Assembly (NCBI RefSeq): GCF_964340395.1
Contig: NC_135550.1
Location: forward strand, 15,580,484 to 15,644,483
Length of the DNA stretch: 64,000 bases
Direction: 5' to 3'
Source: Glandiceps talaboti
Lineage: Eukaryota; Hemichordata; Enteropneusta; Spengelidae
Part shown: positions 49,160 to 61,198 of the stretch, piece after piece
Numbering within the stretch: the stretch's first letter is position 1
Layout of the letters: every line of letters starts with the position of its first letter
Notes under the pieces: model-generated
What the model was told of the DNA's origin: nothing
The model's input: the letters and a program-made list of their open reading frames with translations, nothing else
Database searches by the model: none
Made by a program: the position numbers and the translations under genes

Positions 49160-49755
49160 TTGTGATATACAAATTTGACCGAATGGCAGTTAAAATCAAT
49201 ATTTACTGCATAACTAAAAAAACTGTAATACACAGACACTCCATACAAGTGGCTACCCCATATTATCAGATACAAGCGATCTTTGGAGACATTGACCTTT
49301 GACCTTGACCTTCATGGTCAATTATCAAAATCAAGCCAATTCCTGCCTATCACAGACACATTGTAGTATTAACATATTTTAGTCATGTTTATAAGTAATA
49401 TTGAAGAAAAGAACGATACACAAGTCACAAGCATTATTTTTGGTGCTCATATAACTTTTACTAAATGGCATCCTTAACTTTAGTTAAAATCATTATTTAC
49501 TGCATAGCTCAAAAACTGTAATACATAAAGACTCCACTTGAGTGTCTATCCCCAATTATTATCAGATGCAGCTATCTTTGGAGACCTTTGACCTTGACCT
49601 CAGGGTCAATTATAAAAATCAAGCCAATTCCTGCCTATCACAGATACATTGTAGTGTTTACACAAAGTGCTTACAAGTAATATGAAGAAAAGAACCGTAC
49701 ACAAGCATTAGTTTTGATGCTCACGTATTTTTTAAATGAATGGCATTTATTTGTT
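49160..49755. repeat. Tandem duplication, two copies of about 294 bp, with TGACCT half-sites
   Basis: Copy 1 (about 49160-49453) and copy 2 (about 49454-49755) align throughout: gttaaaatcanntatttactgc, then aaactgtaatac, then tatcagat, ctttggagac, tgaccttgacct, gtcaat, and aatcaagccaattcctgcct with atcacaga. Copy 1 carries TGACCTTTGACCTTGACCT at 49293-49311, a DR1-type array of nuclear-receptor half-sites; copy 2 keeps TTTGACCTTGACCT. Confidence 0.8.
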
Positions 49756-50340
49756 GCTACCAATTTCTTTTAAATCGTGTCTCTATTCAGTCTCATAGAA
49801 GGAAATTATTTCTGAGACGTGAGAGTCTTCTACGATGACTTGTTTCAATTACCTTGCCTGTCCATGCATGCATGCATGACAATTGCTACTCGTATGAAGT
49901 AGATGGATTTGTTAGAAATATAGATAAAAGTAACAAACATTTACATTTAGAAGTTATGAATTATTAATGTCCCATGGGGGGAAAGTCAAAAGAGGATTGT
50001 AATTCGAATTTAAACAATTGTCTCAGCACTGCTTATAGGCAAGGGATCAAGATGTACTATGTGTGCTCCCAACTTTGTTTAATTCCCACAATGCCTTGCC
50101 CCAATTAATTATACATCATGTCACTTCTGAGTTAGACAACGTAATTTCCATAGTTCTAATTTTAATTTAGAGGAGTCTTACATAAAACTTAAGGGTTGGT
50201 AGAAGTGAACTTTCTGTGTATCCAAAGCATACTATTATGCCACTAAGATGAAACTAGACTCATTTATATTAAGAATGTTATAAACCCAAAATGCGGATTT
50301 GCATGTATAGCAACTCAAGCCAACTACGTCTACAGTCTTC

Positions 50341-50394
50341 AGGACTTGTTTGTCGACTGGGCAATTTTCTAAACCCAGTCGGCAAGCAAGTCCT
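50341..50394. repeat. 54-nt hairpin with 21-bp stem
   Basis: aggacttgtttgtcgactgg g (50341-50361) pairs with cccagtcggcaagcaagtcc t (50374-50394) with three mismatches or G-T pairs and a 12-nt loop. A second, weaker stem-loop (aaacctgt...acaggttt) follows at 50502-50534. It resembles a short palindromic element; a microRNA-type precursor is possible but unsupported. Confidence 0.6.
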
Positions 50395-50899
50395 AGAAAC
50401 TGTGTTATGGGCTATTTGAACTCGTGTTTTTTTTGGCGTTTTTTTTTTTTAAATATAAGGGTAAGTTTGGCTTTTTGGCAGACTACATTTAATTTCTCTT
50501 AAACCTGTTCCTAGCTTGTCGGAGGACAGGTTTGAGCTGTGGGAATTCATTCCCGCATGGCCAACAAGCCTTAAGCTTACAGTATTTGCACATCACATTT
50601 TACTTTTCATCAAAGGTCTCCGCTTAATACATATATAATACCTTGCTACAAGAGAGCTACCAACACATTTCATTCATATCATCTCCGAATCTTTATCGGT
50701 AATTTCATCAGAAATTAAGTATATTTGTGAAAACATCCTGGAAATCCATGGACAATGACGTCATGTTATTGAGTTCTGATTACTATAGAATTGTTGGGAA
50801 GAATGACAAAATCTGCTACTTTTAAGTTGTATACCCACTGCTATCATTCCTTTCTGATTGGCTAAAGTCCTCACGTAATATATGAACCAATCTGCCTGT

Positions 50900-50955
50900 C
50901 ACCCCTATTGTATAAATGGGAACCTGGTAGGATATATTTAAGTGTGAAAGATCGA
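50900..50955 (+). mobile_element. SINE fragment
   Basis: The phrase attgtataaatgggaacctg followed by gtaggata matches the 5' phrase of the SINE at 27570 (gtataattgaggacctggtgggata). Only this part is recognisable. Confidence 0.4.
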
Positions 50956-52539
50956 ATCTACTACATTATAACGCACACTCTTGCAATATGTTCAATCAAC
51001 TGTGGTACTGTAACAATACATTACTACCGTGGAAACAGAGCTTTCAACTTACTAAAATATGGCACAAACTAAAACTACTGTTGTTAAATTTGCTGGGGTA
51101 GATTAATACACAAGTAGTGATGGTGTCGCCGCCTCTGTTGTGTGAATCTAATCATCCGGTGATCAAGATAGTGGAAATCTCTAAAAGTGTGCACTGCATA
51201 TGATCGTGTAAGTCACCAGAAACGTTATTAACACCATCCCATTTAGTTATACCCTATTTTGAGTACAATTAAACTAAACGGCCATTCAATCAACACGTAC
51301 GCCCAACAATATTTTAGTTATTGTCTATCTTAGTCAGCTGAAAGCTCGACTTCCGCTATCGTTGTACAATCCAATCAACACATTGGGATACTGCCTAGAC
51401 TGTCAACAATCGTCTTGATTTTTTTTGTAATTTATCTTTAATACTTTTTTGTTGATGAAATAGAATTAAAATATGATGTGCGATGTATGTTCGATCAAGT
51501 CAAGACGACGTCAGATTATATTTATGCGTTATAATGCTCAATGGGTAGCATATGCGTTCTGTATAGAATGTGCACTGTACATGCTGATTATTATATCGCA
51601 TATTATGGGTTATATAATATGTCATTAAATATATACAAGCTAATTATACAATGCTAGTATAATACTACAAAACAGGTAATGAATTTTCATTCTCTGATTA
51701 ACCTCGCTACAATCAATAATTTATCTAACGCATTAGGTGTATGCTTTAAAAGGCAATATATAGTATCTATGGTAACCATATTATGATCATTGATGCGGTA
51801 TGTAAATTTAATTTTAACGAGTCGTTTTCAATTGAGAATATACACTGACATCGGATCGTGAACTATATATTTTTAAATCTACAATATCAATATTAATGTA
51901 CAGCGAACACATACTGTGCCAAGTGTTATCAATCCAATTCAGTTCTTTACTTTCCATGTTTGTCACAAGTTCTGCTTGTAAATGCTTGCCTGTCGCTGGT
52001 TGTATCATGCAATATTTAGGTTTTCGTAGCACACAGCATGCAGTTACTAGTTCAATATGAAATTACTTTTCTTTTAATTTTTCTGCCTGCTGTTTGAAGT
52101 AAATTGTTGTGCTCTGGGGTCAGCTATACATAATGCCCACAGAGACATAAATAATGCACATGCTGTTATATTTACTTATTGATTTGCTTTTATCGTTCAT
52201 GATTGAATTCATTCTTTGTTTCGATGTCATGGTCAGTGTTCGGTGATATGACAACAGAAGTGTTTATGAAGCAACTGTCCCATCAGCCTCATATCTACGC
52301 TTTATCTGTACGACTACGTACTATTGAAGTAATTGTACGTCAAGTAAACCCGACAAATCTAAATCCGACGAAACAGTCACATCGATTGAGTAGCGTATGT
52401 TTTTAAAGCGGCATTAGCTGTACCTGGAGTATTATTATTTTTGTTCCAGATCAGACAACCAGCAATATATGCACGGAAAATACCAATAATTAGACGTTAT
52501 GCTAATCAGATGTAGATTTTATTCAAAAGTAGTACAGTC

Positions 52540-52735
52540 ACTCGCAATTTCATTAAAATCTGATGTAGTGAATACTACTCAATTTCTCTATTTTCTACGT
52601 TTTTGTTCTGTATAAACTGAGCGCCTCTTCTCAGGAAGGGGGGGGGGGCTCTCTCAGAACAACAAATTAGAAAGCAAACGAGATATAAGAACGATGTTAA
52701 TAAATATTTCCATCAGTTTTAATGAGACTGAATAA
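52540..52735. repeat. Possible third member of the TCTGATTAAAATCTGAT MITE family
   Basis: Left: cactcgcaatttcattaaaa then tctgatgt. Right: catcagttttaatgagactg. The ends are complementary but short and diverged, so this is tentative. Confidence 0.3.
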
Positions 52736-55616
52736 GTTAAACAGGTTGCTCAAAATGACGATTGCTTTGTGTGCATTGATGTGTGGGTGCTGACCACAAA
52801 ACCAATTTGATTGGATTTATCGTCGCATAATTATGAGTACAGCTACATAAATACGTTTCCGCTCATGTAATTGAATATTGTTCAGGGTATATGATATCAT
52901 AATTATGAGTAACTCATGATACCTACGCAGCTAGTATAATTTTAATGAGGACTTTGTTAGATCAGAAAAGAAATATGAGAATACATGTGTCTCTCTGTGG
53001 GTGTGGTGTAAAGATATATGATTTTAGCCCCAGGGTTTTTTGTGTGTTTTTTAAAAAGAGAGATTATTTCAACCAAGAAATGGAATGACATTTAATTTGT
53101 TCTGCAAATCAGAGTTTGCATGACACTTACCAATTTCGAAGCCCACGTCCGAGAGTAACACCGACCCTTCCAGCACCCCATCCAATACAAGTTTTATTCA
53201 TTATAATTTACAGTACTCACACTATGTCAACACTGAATTTTATATGAATTCACTGTTTTTGTTATATAAGATATGTTAATGGCTGTAGCGCATGAACACA
53301 AAGTGCGAACACAGGATATTAATACTTAAAAATTCTGATTGGCGACACAAGATAGCTGCGAGGATGTTGTCTCTCTCAGTTAATAGCTGTATGTAATAAG
53401 TTTTTCGACAGTTGAAGATAAGATTTGGTACGAAGTCAAACCGCTGCTGTAATAATAAGAGTGTCGATTCGGTTGATCTTCAAGTTTTGCGTCATTATAC
53501 CGTAGCTATTGCCGGGGACTGCAGCATTTCCTGTGTTGTGTACATGGAGCAAACTTGGCCTAGTTATCGCATACTCATTGAAAAGTTGACACAGGCCTTG
53601 GTGGACTGTAAATGAAGCATCGCAAGTATTTGTATTACATAGTATCGCTCCTTCAAATATTTTCGGTAAGTGCTTTGCAAATCGTTTCCTATAGCAAAAT
53701 AAACTGGTGCAAGATTTGTAAAATGGGGATTTTAATTTGGATGAATTTATTTGTTTGCCTATTTTAGTGTTGTGCAAATACAGATGATGAGTTGACAAGT
53801 TCATTTCTAAGTGGAATACTTACCACGCTGGCAATGTGATATTTTGCTTACATATGTATTCCTTAAAATATGTATCCATAAATTGTGTCAATATATCTTG
53901 TTTCCTTGTCTCGTGTGTGCGTTTCATGAAGCGCATTGTGTTGTTAGTACCTTCACAAGGTGAAATTACAGGCATACTACTAGGCTTGCACAGTTAAATC
54001 TTGATCTTCGAAGACTGAAAGATCAGTCAACGTTTCCGCTTATATGTAACACGCGCTACACCCTCGATTGGACACTACAACCAGTCCATTCTGCAGCAAA
54101 ATCTTGTTGCAACCAACCACATGGTAGTATATTATCCAGTTTATTAACAGTTGTACCAAAGGTGGACGTAACCAGTGTGACTGGCATGTACAAATCGGGC
54201 TCATCACTCAGTCACAATGCCACCTCAATATCAGGAAATACACATTTACCAAATCAGTAGCTACTGCATCATCGATTCACTGTTTTAAACACAACGCCTA
54301 GACGGTTTCTGGAGAGGGCAAGCCATTAAAATATTATTACAAAGTCAAATTACACAACACATAAAAGATATCTTCAAATGAACTCTCAACACTTGGATCT
54401 GGACATATAGGCTTGTAAAGCCTGTGCCCAGTACATACCTAAGTAAACCTAAGTAATCAATGATTAGTCCGTCGGAAAAGGTGAATGAGAAATGCCACGG
54501 GAATTGTCACTTAGGTAGAAGATAGACACTGGTCCTTTAAGAATCACATTGGCCTCGCTATCACGCCACTATCGGCCAATAAGTGTCTTCGGACGGTATA
54601 TATTACATGTGTACTTAGAGAATGTATAAAATACCGTACAGTATAAAATTAGAGTTTGATCAATATTACCAGACATCTCCCCCCCTACTGGAGATGTTTA
54701 TAATTTACTTCAAATACAATCTACTACGAGCTGTGATTTTTATTGCTTAACATTCCGTCTAGAATATGTATGTCCATAAATGTTCAAGGGGCCAAGACTT
54801 TTCATGAAGTAGGCTGCTTGCATTGATTTTAGTAATAGTCGAATGGTCAAGTTTCAAGAACATTCTAAGCTAAACTAAGAGACTAGAACTTGAAAACAGA
54901 TTTTAACATTCTTGAATAGATCATCATTTCAGTTTACATGCACGCATCAAATAATATTTATTACAACAAGCAAATGGGCCTTTACATTTCACAAGTAAGA
55001 GAGATTTTTTTAACATTGCGTCATTGCCGACAGACTGCAGATAAAATTACAATTTACATTCTATGAATGACAACATTTTCATGGCAAGCTGTTTGCATGT
55101 ATATGACATCACTGAACAGTACTTTTTTCCTGTCATTTCAGCTCATGCATAGCGACAGTATTTATTCATCTAGTCGATTTTGGAGCGTATGACTGGTTTA
55201 CATATGCGGAAACAATGACGGATCCGAGTTTGAGACTAATCTTTTCTGAGATCTTGACAGTAATGGCCCGGTAACATTCATTACTCTTTCTAGATACATT
55301 AATTTTCCAAAAAACGAACATTATATTGCATCTTTAATGGATTATAATTAACCGCCGTCAGTTACACTAACTGTACGATGAATCGCCGTTATTCGCTGAC
55401 GAAATTTAAGATGTGTCTTCTGCTTTGAAAGGAGACCATTAGGCTTCTAATAAATATTATGTAAATGTTGTATATTTCAATATACCTAATTATAAGGTTA
55501 TTTGCCTTTGGAAATCAGTACAAATATCAACTCTAAACATCCAACAAAATTTAGCACATGTGTACAAGTGAGTTTATTTTGAATCGCGGACTAAACTTCA
55601 AATTAGTCAAGATACT

Positions 55617-55887
55617 AGCCGTTGGGTGTGAATCTGTAAATCTCTTTACCCCACGTCTAGCTCAGTCAATGAGAAATCAGGAACCCATGCAAAATGTTAG
55701 AATAACGTAAACCGTGTGTAAGTACCGTGTAGCATCCTGATGAGACAAATGTACCAGATTTGGACGTTGTGTGATTGAATAACAAAGATATGATGTTAAT
55801 GACTGTGTGGGTGGCTTTATTTGAATTTGAAAGTTCATTGAGCTAGACGTAGGGTATATAGATCTACAGAATTCAAACCCAACGGCT
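55617..55887. repeat. MITE with about 60-bp terminal inverted repeats
   Basis: agccgttgggtgtgaatctg then taaatctctttaccccacgt then ctagctcagtcaatga at the left matches the reverse complement of the right end (tcattgagctagacgtaggg then tatatagatctacagaattc then aaacccaacggct). The centre of about 150 bp has no reading frame of note. Confidence 0.75.
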
Positions 55888-57264
55888 TGTCTCTAGATTA
55901 TACTACAATTTGACAGTGACCAAAACCGCCCAGAAACACACAAAATGTTGCCAAAACATAGTTTTTCAAGTTAGCCAGACTGGGGGATACTAGCCCCAAC
56001 ATACGTTTTGCCAGTCAATTTTAGAAACCCCCCCCCCAAGGGGGGGATGGGAGAGACATTTAACATTAGGATAGGGGATGTTAGAATACATATATATGAC
56101 CAATTTGATCTATGGTTGTTTACGTTTAACAGATAGTATACTTCACGGGTGCTTTATTAAATGCGACTACTTTCGTTAAGATATGGGGTTAGTGTTTACA
56201 AGTTGCAGCTGAGCCCATTTTTTCTCGCATGGTGAAATCCATATGACACGAGTCACTTTTATAAACGATTGATCTTGATGAAAATACTTACATAAAAACC
56301 CCAAATAAATCATTCGTATATGATGTTAATGTCATATGCCTTCCCAGTAGTAGTAGTGGTTCACTACAAAGACGGCTTGGACCTTCGACTAAATTCGCAC
56401 CTGAACAGACCATGGCGAAGGCTTGAATACAAACGCATATCTTCGATGGCATGACACAACTTCTGCTGGCATTGTTAGCACCGATGATGGAATAAGACTG
56501 AGGTCTTCCTCGATACATGTGTACACGTGCTAAAATATGTTATCAAATCGTGCAATAATGTCTAATGGTTCACAGGGGAGATTGAATATGTTTTCAGTAG
56601 AATACTACAAGTATAGTTGAATATGCAGCAAAACTTACCCCCCCCCTTCCCCCTCAAACCATGACTAATGGACTGGTCGTATGCCGCTTTAATAACGACA
56701 ATGGAGACTAGTTTGTTTCATTGTATCCACGTCTACTTGGCGTACGTAGTAGGATCCTCGAAAATAAGACATTTTTAGGACAAAACTCCCTCTTCCTAAT
56801 CGAACGTTCACAAGCGATGTAAACGATGATGAAAACTGTTTGGGTCACATTACTATGATGGATGCAATGTAAAAAATATCATGGTAAATCATAGACCCTC
56901 ATCGTGGAGAGTCTATGGGTAAACATATTAAAATACTACCAGAAACCCCGTACTGCATATCACAATAGAAATAGATTTAATTCAACTTAATATCAACATC
57001 TCAGTAGTAAATACAGAACTTTTTATCAGTTTTGAAGATGTGAAAGTTTTCGAAATTTAGTTAGAAATGCGAAAATGAAGTTCCTCTAAACGAACGACGT
57101 TTGTTTACTGAGCATGTGCGCATGTGTGACATTGTACGACCGTCCCTTAGTGTGTCGCTGTTACTTTGTTCAAGGAAAAACTCAAACTCAATTTTATGAG
57201 AAAAATCGATGGGTCTTCGGACATATCTAAACAAAATAGAGTTCAAAAGAATATTTAAAAAAAA

Positions 57265-57560
57265 GCTAGTTGGAATCCAATATTGCCACCGAATACTGTG
57301 TTAAACTCTAAGGGAAAATAAAGTAGTGGACCAAAAATTTCTCCTTTTTTTTTAGAAACTGGCACTGTGTGGAGAGAGTTGATTTCAGACAAATTATCCC
57401 GGTCCCCCGAAGTGATTTCTTAAACCAGTGTTATTCACCAAATATTGATGTTTTACCCATGCGTTCATGAAAGGACACTGTTTGGAGAGATTTGAAGAAC
57501 TTTTATTGCACGAAAATTGGTCACCAAGGTGTATTCTAAAATCAAGGTTATTCACTTAAG
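57265..57560 (+). repeat. Dispersed repeat with ATGGCCGCC-type motif (copy 2, diverged)
   Basis: It shares gaatccaatat-gcc-cc, tactgtgtta and gtttggagagatttgaagaa with 22040-22335. The motif here has decayed to atattgccacc. Confidence 0.45.
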
Positions 57561-58146
57561 ATATTTTCATAAAAAACGCTATCGATAATAACATAATTAT
57601 ATACGAATAAAACATTCACTCTCCCAATCTATATCATAAAGAATTGAAGTGATGTAAAGTATGGGTCTATGTAACCATGACAATCAGTTAATAATATATA
57701 TTCCACTTCATTACTTTATTTCATTTAAACGCTAAAATGGAACGTGACTTAAGACGGGCAAATTTAAAGAAATATGGTCGAGGTAATCAATCAGAAAACT
57801 TGACGTGTTAGTGTTGCCCTTAATGTGTCGAATATATGAATAAATTTGAATACTGGAACTGTTACAATAGATTGAAGCTAAAATGGATAATTTTAATGGC
57901 GATAGTTAGTGCTCAGTACAAATGCATATATAATAGTGAAGTAATATTACTGATGAACAGGTGATTCCTGCCATGAAGTGTTCGTACAGTCTTGGTGTTT
58001 ACTCTATATTAAAGTAGAATAATACTAACATATCAACTTATACAATCATCTGAGGACATAGGTAAGCACAAAGCACACCAAACACCGACAAATTGACAAC
58101 AAACAAACGAACGAACAAAAAAACAAACAAACAAATAAACAAACAA

Positions 58147-58389
58147 ACATACATACATACATACATACATACATACATACATACATACATACATACATAC
58201 ACACACATACATACATACATACATACATACATACATACATACATACATACATACATGCATACATGCATACATACATACATACATACATAGATACATGCAT
58301 GCATGCATACATACATACATACATACATACATACATACATACATACATACATACATACATACATACATTCGTACACACATACATACACG
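58147..58389. repeat. (ACAT)n tetranucleotide array
   Basis: About 240 bp of ACAT/CATA with GCAT interruptions, preceded by AAC-rich sequence. All reading frames over it (Tyr-Ile-His-Thr or Met-Tyr-Val-Cys) are artefacts. Confidence 0.97.
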
Positions 58390-58682
58390 CTCTTTCTGAA
58401 AATGTCACTTCACCTTATATTATGCATTCAGAGCATAGGCGCATCATACATCTTCTTTTATAATGAATTATTAAAACAACAGGCACTGTCACTCCAGGGT
58501 CCATGTTAAGCTGCATAAACGCTGTAATCAATAAAACTTTCATATAGTATTAACCTTGAGTGTGTGGATACAGACCATTAATCAATGCTTGCTCCAAGCG
58601 TCTTTTAATGTCTCAATTTACTAAGACTGTGTTTTCGTAGAATAGATAGAGGTAGGTATTTGGGAAAAAAATACAATGGAAG

Positions 58683-58831
58683 ATGACGAACTACATGATG
58701 GAATTTGAGATGACCAAGCAGTTGCAATTTAAACTATTACTTTTCATAACATTTGTTTATATTCTCTACCACTGTTCGCACCCATCAGCAAGACTAGCAG
58801 ACAACATTAATCTGGATGATGAAGTAACCTT
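58683..58831 (+). CDS. Candidate first coding exon with signal-anchor sequence
   Basis: The reading frame opens at an ATG at 58683. It gives about 50 residues with a short polar N-terminus, a hydrophobic stretch FKLLLFITFVYILY, then a polar stem (HPSARLADNINLDDEVTL), and reaches a consensus-like donor (gtgagt) at 58832. This is the layout of a type II membrane protein such as a Golgi enzyme. I cannot find a following exon, so the call is tentative. Without splicing, a stop follows after six more codons. Confidence 0.3.
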
Positions 58832-59083
58832 AAGTGAGTGTACTCAAAATTACTAGAAAAGTTCCAACACTTTTCGACCGAAGTATCTGATTCAGGGATA
58901 GAATTTATTTTAAAATTAGGTTGATTGAACTTTTGATGTATTTTTCAAATAAGGGATAATTTGAATGAAATATTAGGGAAAACAATCAAACCTTGTCACA
59001 GGTATTACCTTGATCCCTGTTTGGCTCCTGCTCACCTCAGTCCAACCTAGACTGTACAGCAAATGGCAACCACATTTGTGACG

Positions 59084-59084
<1 letters not shown>

Positions 59085-59131
<47 letters not shown>
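59085..59131. repeat. (AAC)n microsatellite
   Basis: About 15 ACA/AAC units. The poly-Thr reading frame here is an artefact. Confidence 0.95.
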
Positions 59132-59562
59132 CATTTTGTCTCTTATTTCCAAAACTTTGATAGAGACAACACTCTACTGTCTACCCACATATTATTATCA
59201 ACGGGAAACGTTCTCATCAATGAGACATGGACTGTTGACATTAACGAACATTTTTTTAAGTCGAAATAATCGAAATTTCTCTTTCAACGATAACTCAAGA
59301 AGTCGAAGACACAAAGGCTCTTTTTAAGTTTCTACACCTGTCATGGAGGTTAGGTTTCAAGTAAGATACTAAAACGTTGACCTTGATCTTCATCGTCAAG
59401 CTTGAATAGTTAATTGTTGAATACATTTGGAAGTTTTATCCAAAAAGAGACAAATGGATTCAAATTAGTACACCTACATTGTTAGAGGTATGGTTGCTAT
59501 TAAGACAGATCTTTGACTATGCCCTTCATTTTTAAAGGCCAAACTTAAATTTGCACACTAAC

Positions 59563-59727
59563 GTTGCTATCAGTTTGATCTAAGAAGGCTTGTTCTAATC
59601 TTGCTTTTCGTTCAGATAAATTGCCAAAATATATGAACATATTTCTATCATATTGGACGTGGGCAATATGAACGCCAACTGCCTGGCAAGTATCCAGGAT
59701 GGTACCACCTGAAACAACGGCAAAGTT
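59563..59727 (-). CDS. Candidate terminal exon, minus strand, unknown protein
   Basis: On the minus strand a good acceptor (ttgccgttgtttcag, ending about 59712) is followed by an open frame: GGTILDTCQAVGVHIAHVQY, then MFIYFGNLSERKARLEQAFL, ending in TAA at about 59563. The text looks like real protein. The neighbouring candidate exon at 59878-59987 does not splice into this frame without a stop, so the two may belong to different genes or isoforms. No family recognised. Confidence 0.3.
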
Positions 59728-59877
59728 GCATTGGGTAGGTCTATATAATAACTGTCGATGTACACTAGTCCTATGTTTTACAGCGATGAGACATATACAT
59801 TGATTGTGTTGTACATGTTTGCAAGCAAAGGGCAAATCAATGTCTTGTTTCTAAGGAGACATCAAATAAAAGACTAA

Positions 59878-59987
59878 CCTGAAATTTAATCATGTATAAT
59901 ACATGTACTACGTTTGTGAAAGCCAGTGGACATCGCTCTTCATGCATGACGTCGACGTTAACGTTTTTTCTTTGTCGTAACTCAAAT
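59878..59987 (-). CDS. Candidate internal exon, minus strand, unknown protein
   Basis: It is flanked by a strong acceptor (ttaccttcttgtag) and a strong donor (CAG followed by gttagt). One frame is open throughout (FELRQRKNVNVDVMHEERCP and on to YMIKFQ). The splice signals are better than the coding signal, so it could also be a non-coding exon or chance. Confidence 0.2.
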
Positions 59988-60389
59988 CTACAAGAAGGTA
60001 ACGAAGCGATTAACATGTTTCTTTTCAGTAAACGACGTATCATATTTCCTCACAAATGACAAATGTACAGCAAACGAACGAGATCGGGCTCAAAAGAGAT
60101 ACTAGATACAGTGTAAAGAGTTATTGATGGACGGTGAATTAGTCTTATAATAAACCAACGCGATATTCTTCCCATCTGTATAAGAGTGATAGAATAGTAA
60201 AATGCATTACTTTTAGATGAAAGGTCTCAAGAATGAAAATCAAATCGACGTAGTCGAACGTACTACGTAAATGAAGTAGGTTTAGATAATCAATTCAACA
60301 CAATGACAATTTGTTATGACTTTGTAAACAAAATGCAGACACTGTAATAACCCATGTACATGTATACATTTAACCAGATTTAAACTGAA

Positions 60390-60951
60390 TGCCTCCCGTA
60401 AGGGAATCACTAATTATGCAAATAACTCATTAAACTAAAAAAACTATGGTAACAGGCTTTGTTTTTTGGACAAGCGTGCTTTCTTAGGTTAATGTATGTA
60501 AGAGTGTATGATACTGCTTAATGCAGTCTTAAGATATAGCCTAATTACCGAAAATCATTAATTATGCAAATTATTCATTAACACTGTAAGGTACATCAAC
60601 TAACTTTATAGGACATACACAATTTGTTATGGTTAATGTATGTACTGAATTGTATTGAAATTGAAGTATGCAGTCATAAGATATAGCCTAATTACAAAGA
60701 ATCATTAATTATGCAAATTATTCATTAACACTGAAAGGTAAACCATCAAGCTTTACAGGACATATGTGATTGTTATGGTTAACGTGTGTACTGAATTATA
60801 TTGGAATTGAAGTATGTATTCTTAAGATATAGCCTACTTACCGAAAATCATTAATTATGCAAAAACCTAATCAGGTCTAGCTATTACCCTAAAAGTTATA
60901 TATCCCAAATTTCATTACAATTGAGCCAGCCGATTTTTAAAAAATGATGAC

Positions 60952-60986
<35 letters not shown>

Positions 60987-61030
60987 CACCTTCCCCTTTT
61001 AATACCTCCCGTACCCTTACGGAAGGTAAA
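60390..61030. mobile_element. Pearl / Helentron-like non-autonomous element with 148-bp core repeats
   Basis: Order from left: tgcctcccgtaagggaatca; then the word taattatgcaaat at about 60410, 60558, 60706 and 60851, marking three core repeats of about 148 bp (each with aagatatagcctaattaccg and ggttaatgtatgta); then cccaaatttcattacaattg and gagcca; then a (GACA)n microsatellite at 60955-60986; then acctcccgtacccttacgga aggt, a hairpin. Core repeats of about 150-160 bp followed by a GACA-type microsatellite is the layout described for bivalve pearl elements and related Helentron-associated elements. There is no coding capacity. The ends (cctcccgtaaggg and cccttacggaagg) are also inverted repeats of each other. 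Confidence 0.72.
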
Positions 61031-61135
61031 AAGGAGTTCTTTTATGGCAAATTGTGTCGAAAGGAACATAAGATGGTCAATAGCTGTAGGATCCAAGGGT
61101 TTGAATGTTCACATGTTCCGCTAAGTCCATGTTCG

Positions 61136-61198
61136 TCGTCTCGTCTCGTCTCGTCTCGTCTCGTCTCGTCTCGGTCTCGTCTCGTCTTGTCTCGTCTG
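61136..61198. repeat. (GTCTC)n pentanucleotide repeat
   Basis: About 12 GTCTC/TCTCG units. The frames with repeated RLVSS or RRDET are artefacts. Confidence 0.95.

Larger units (their letters stand above)
48540..58090. other. Gene-poor interval downstream of CEP15
   Basis: I find no supported exon in this 9.5 kb. It holds a tandem duplication (49160-49755), a hairpin (50341-50394), a SINE fragment (50900-50955), a possible MITE (52540-52735), a MITE (55617-55887) and a diverged dispersed repeat (57265-57560). The short reading frames (for example 52203-52406, 53412-53615 and minus-strand 56288-56518) show no recognisable domain or exon structure. Confidence 0.5.

Noticed and set aside
53436-53804. 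122-codon minus-strand frame
   Set aside because: No motif, no splice structure, and composition like its surroundings. It overlaps another equally unremarkable frame on the plus strand.
58033-58509. Frames of up to 120 codons repeating Tyr-Val-Cys-Met or Ile-His-Thr-Tyr
   Set aside because: Artefacts of the ACAT array, present in several frames on both strands.
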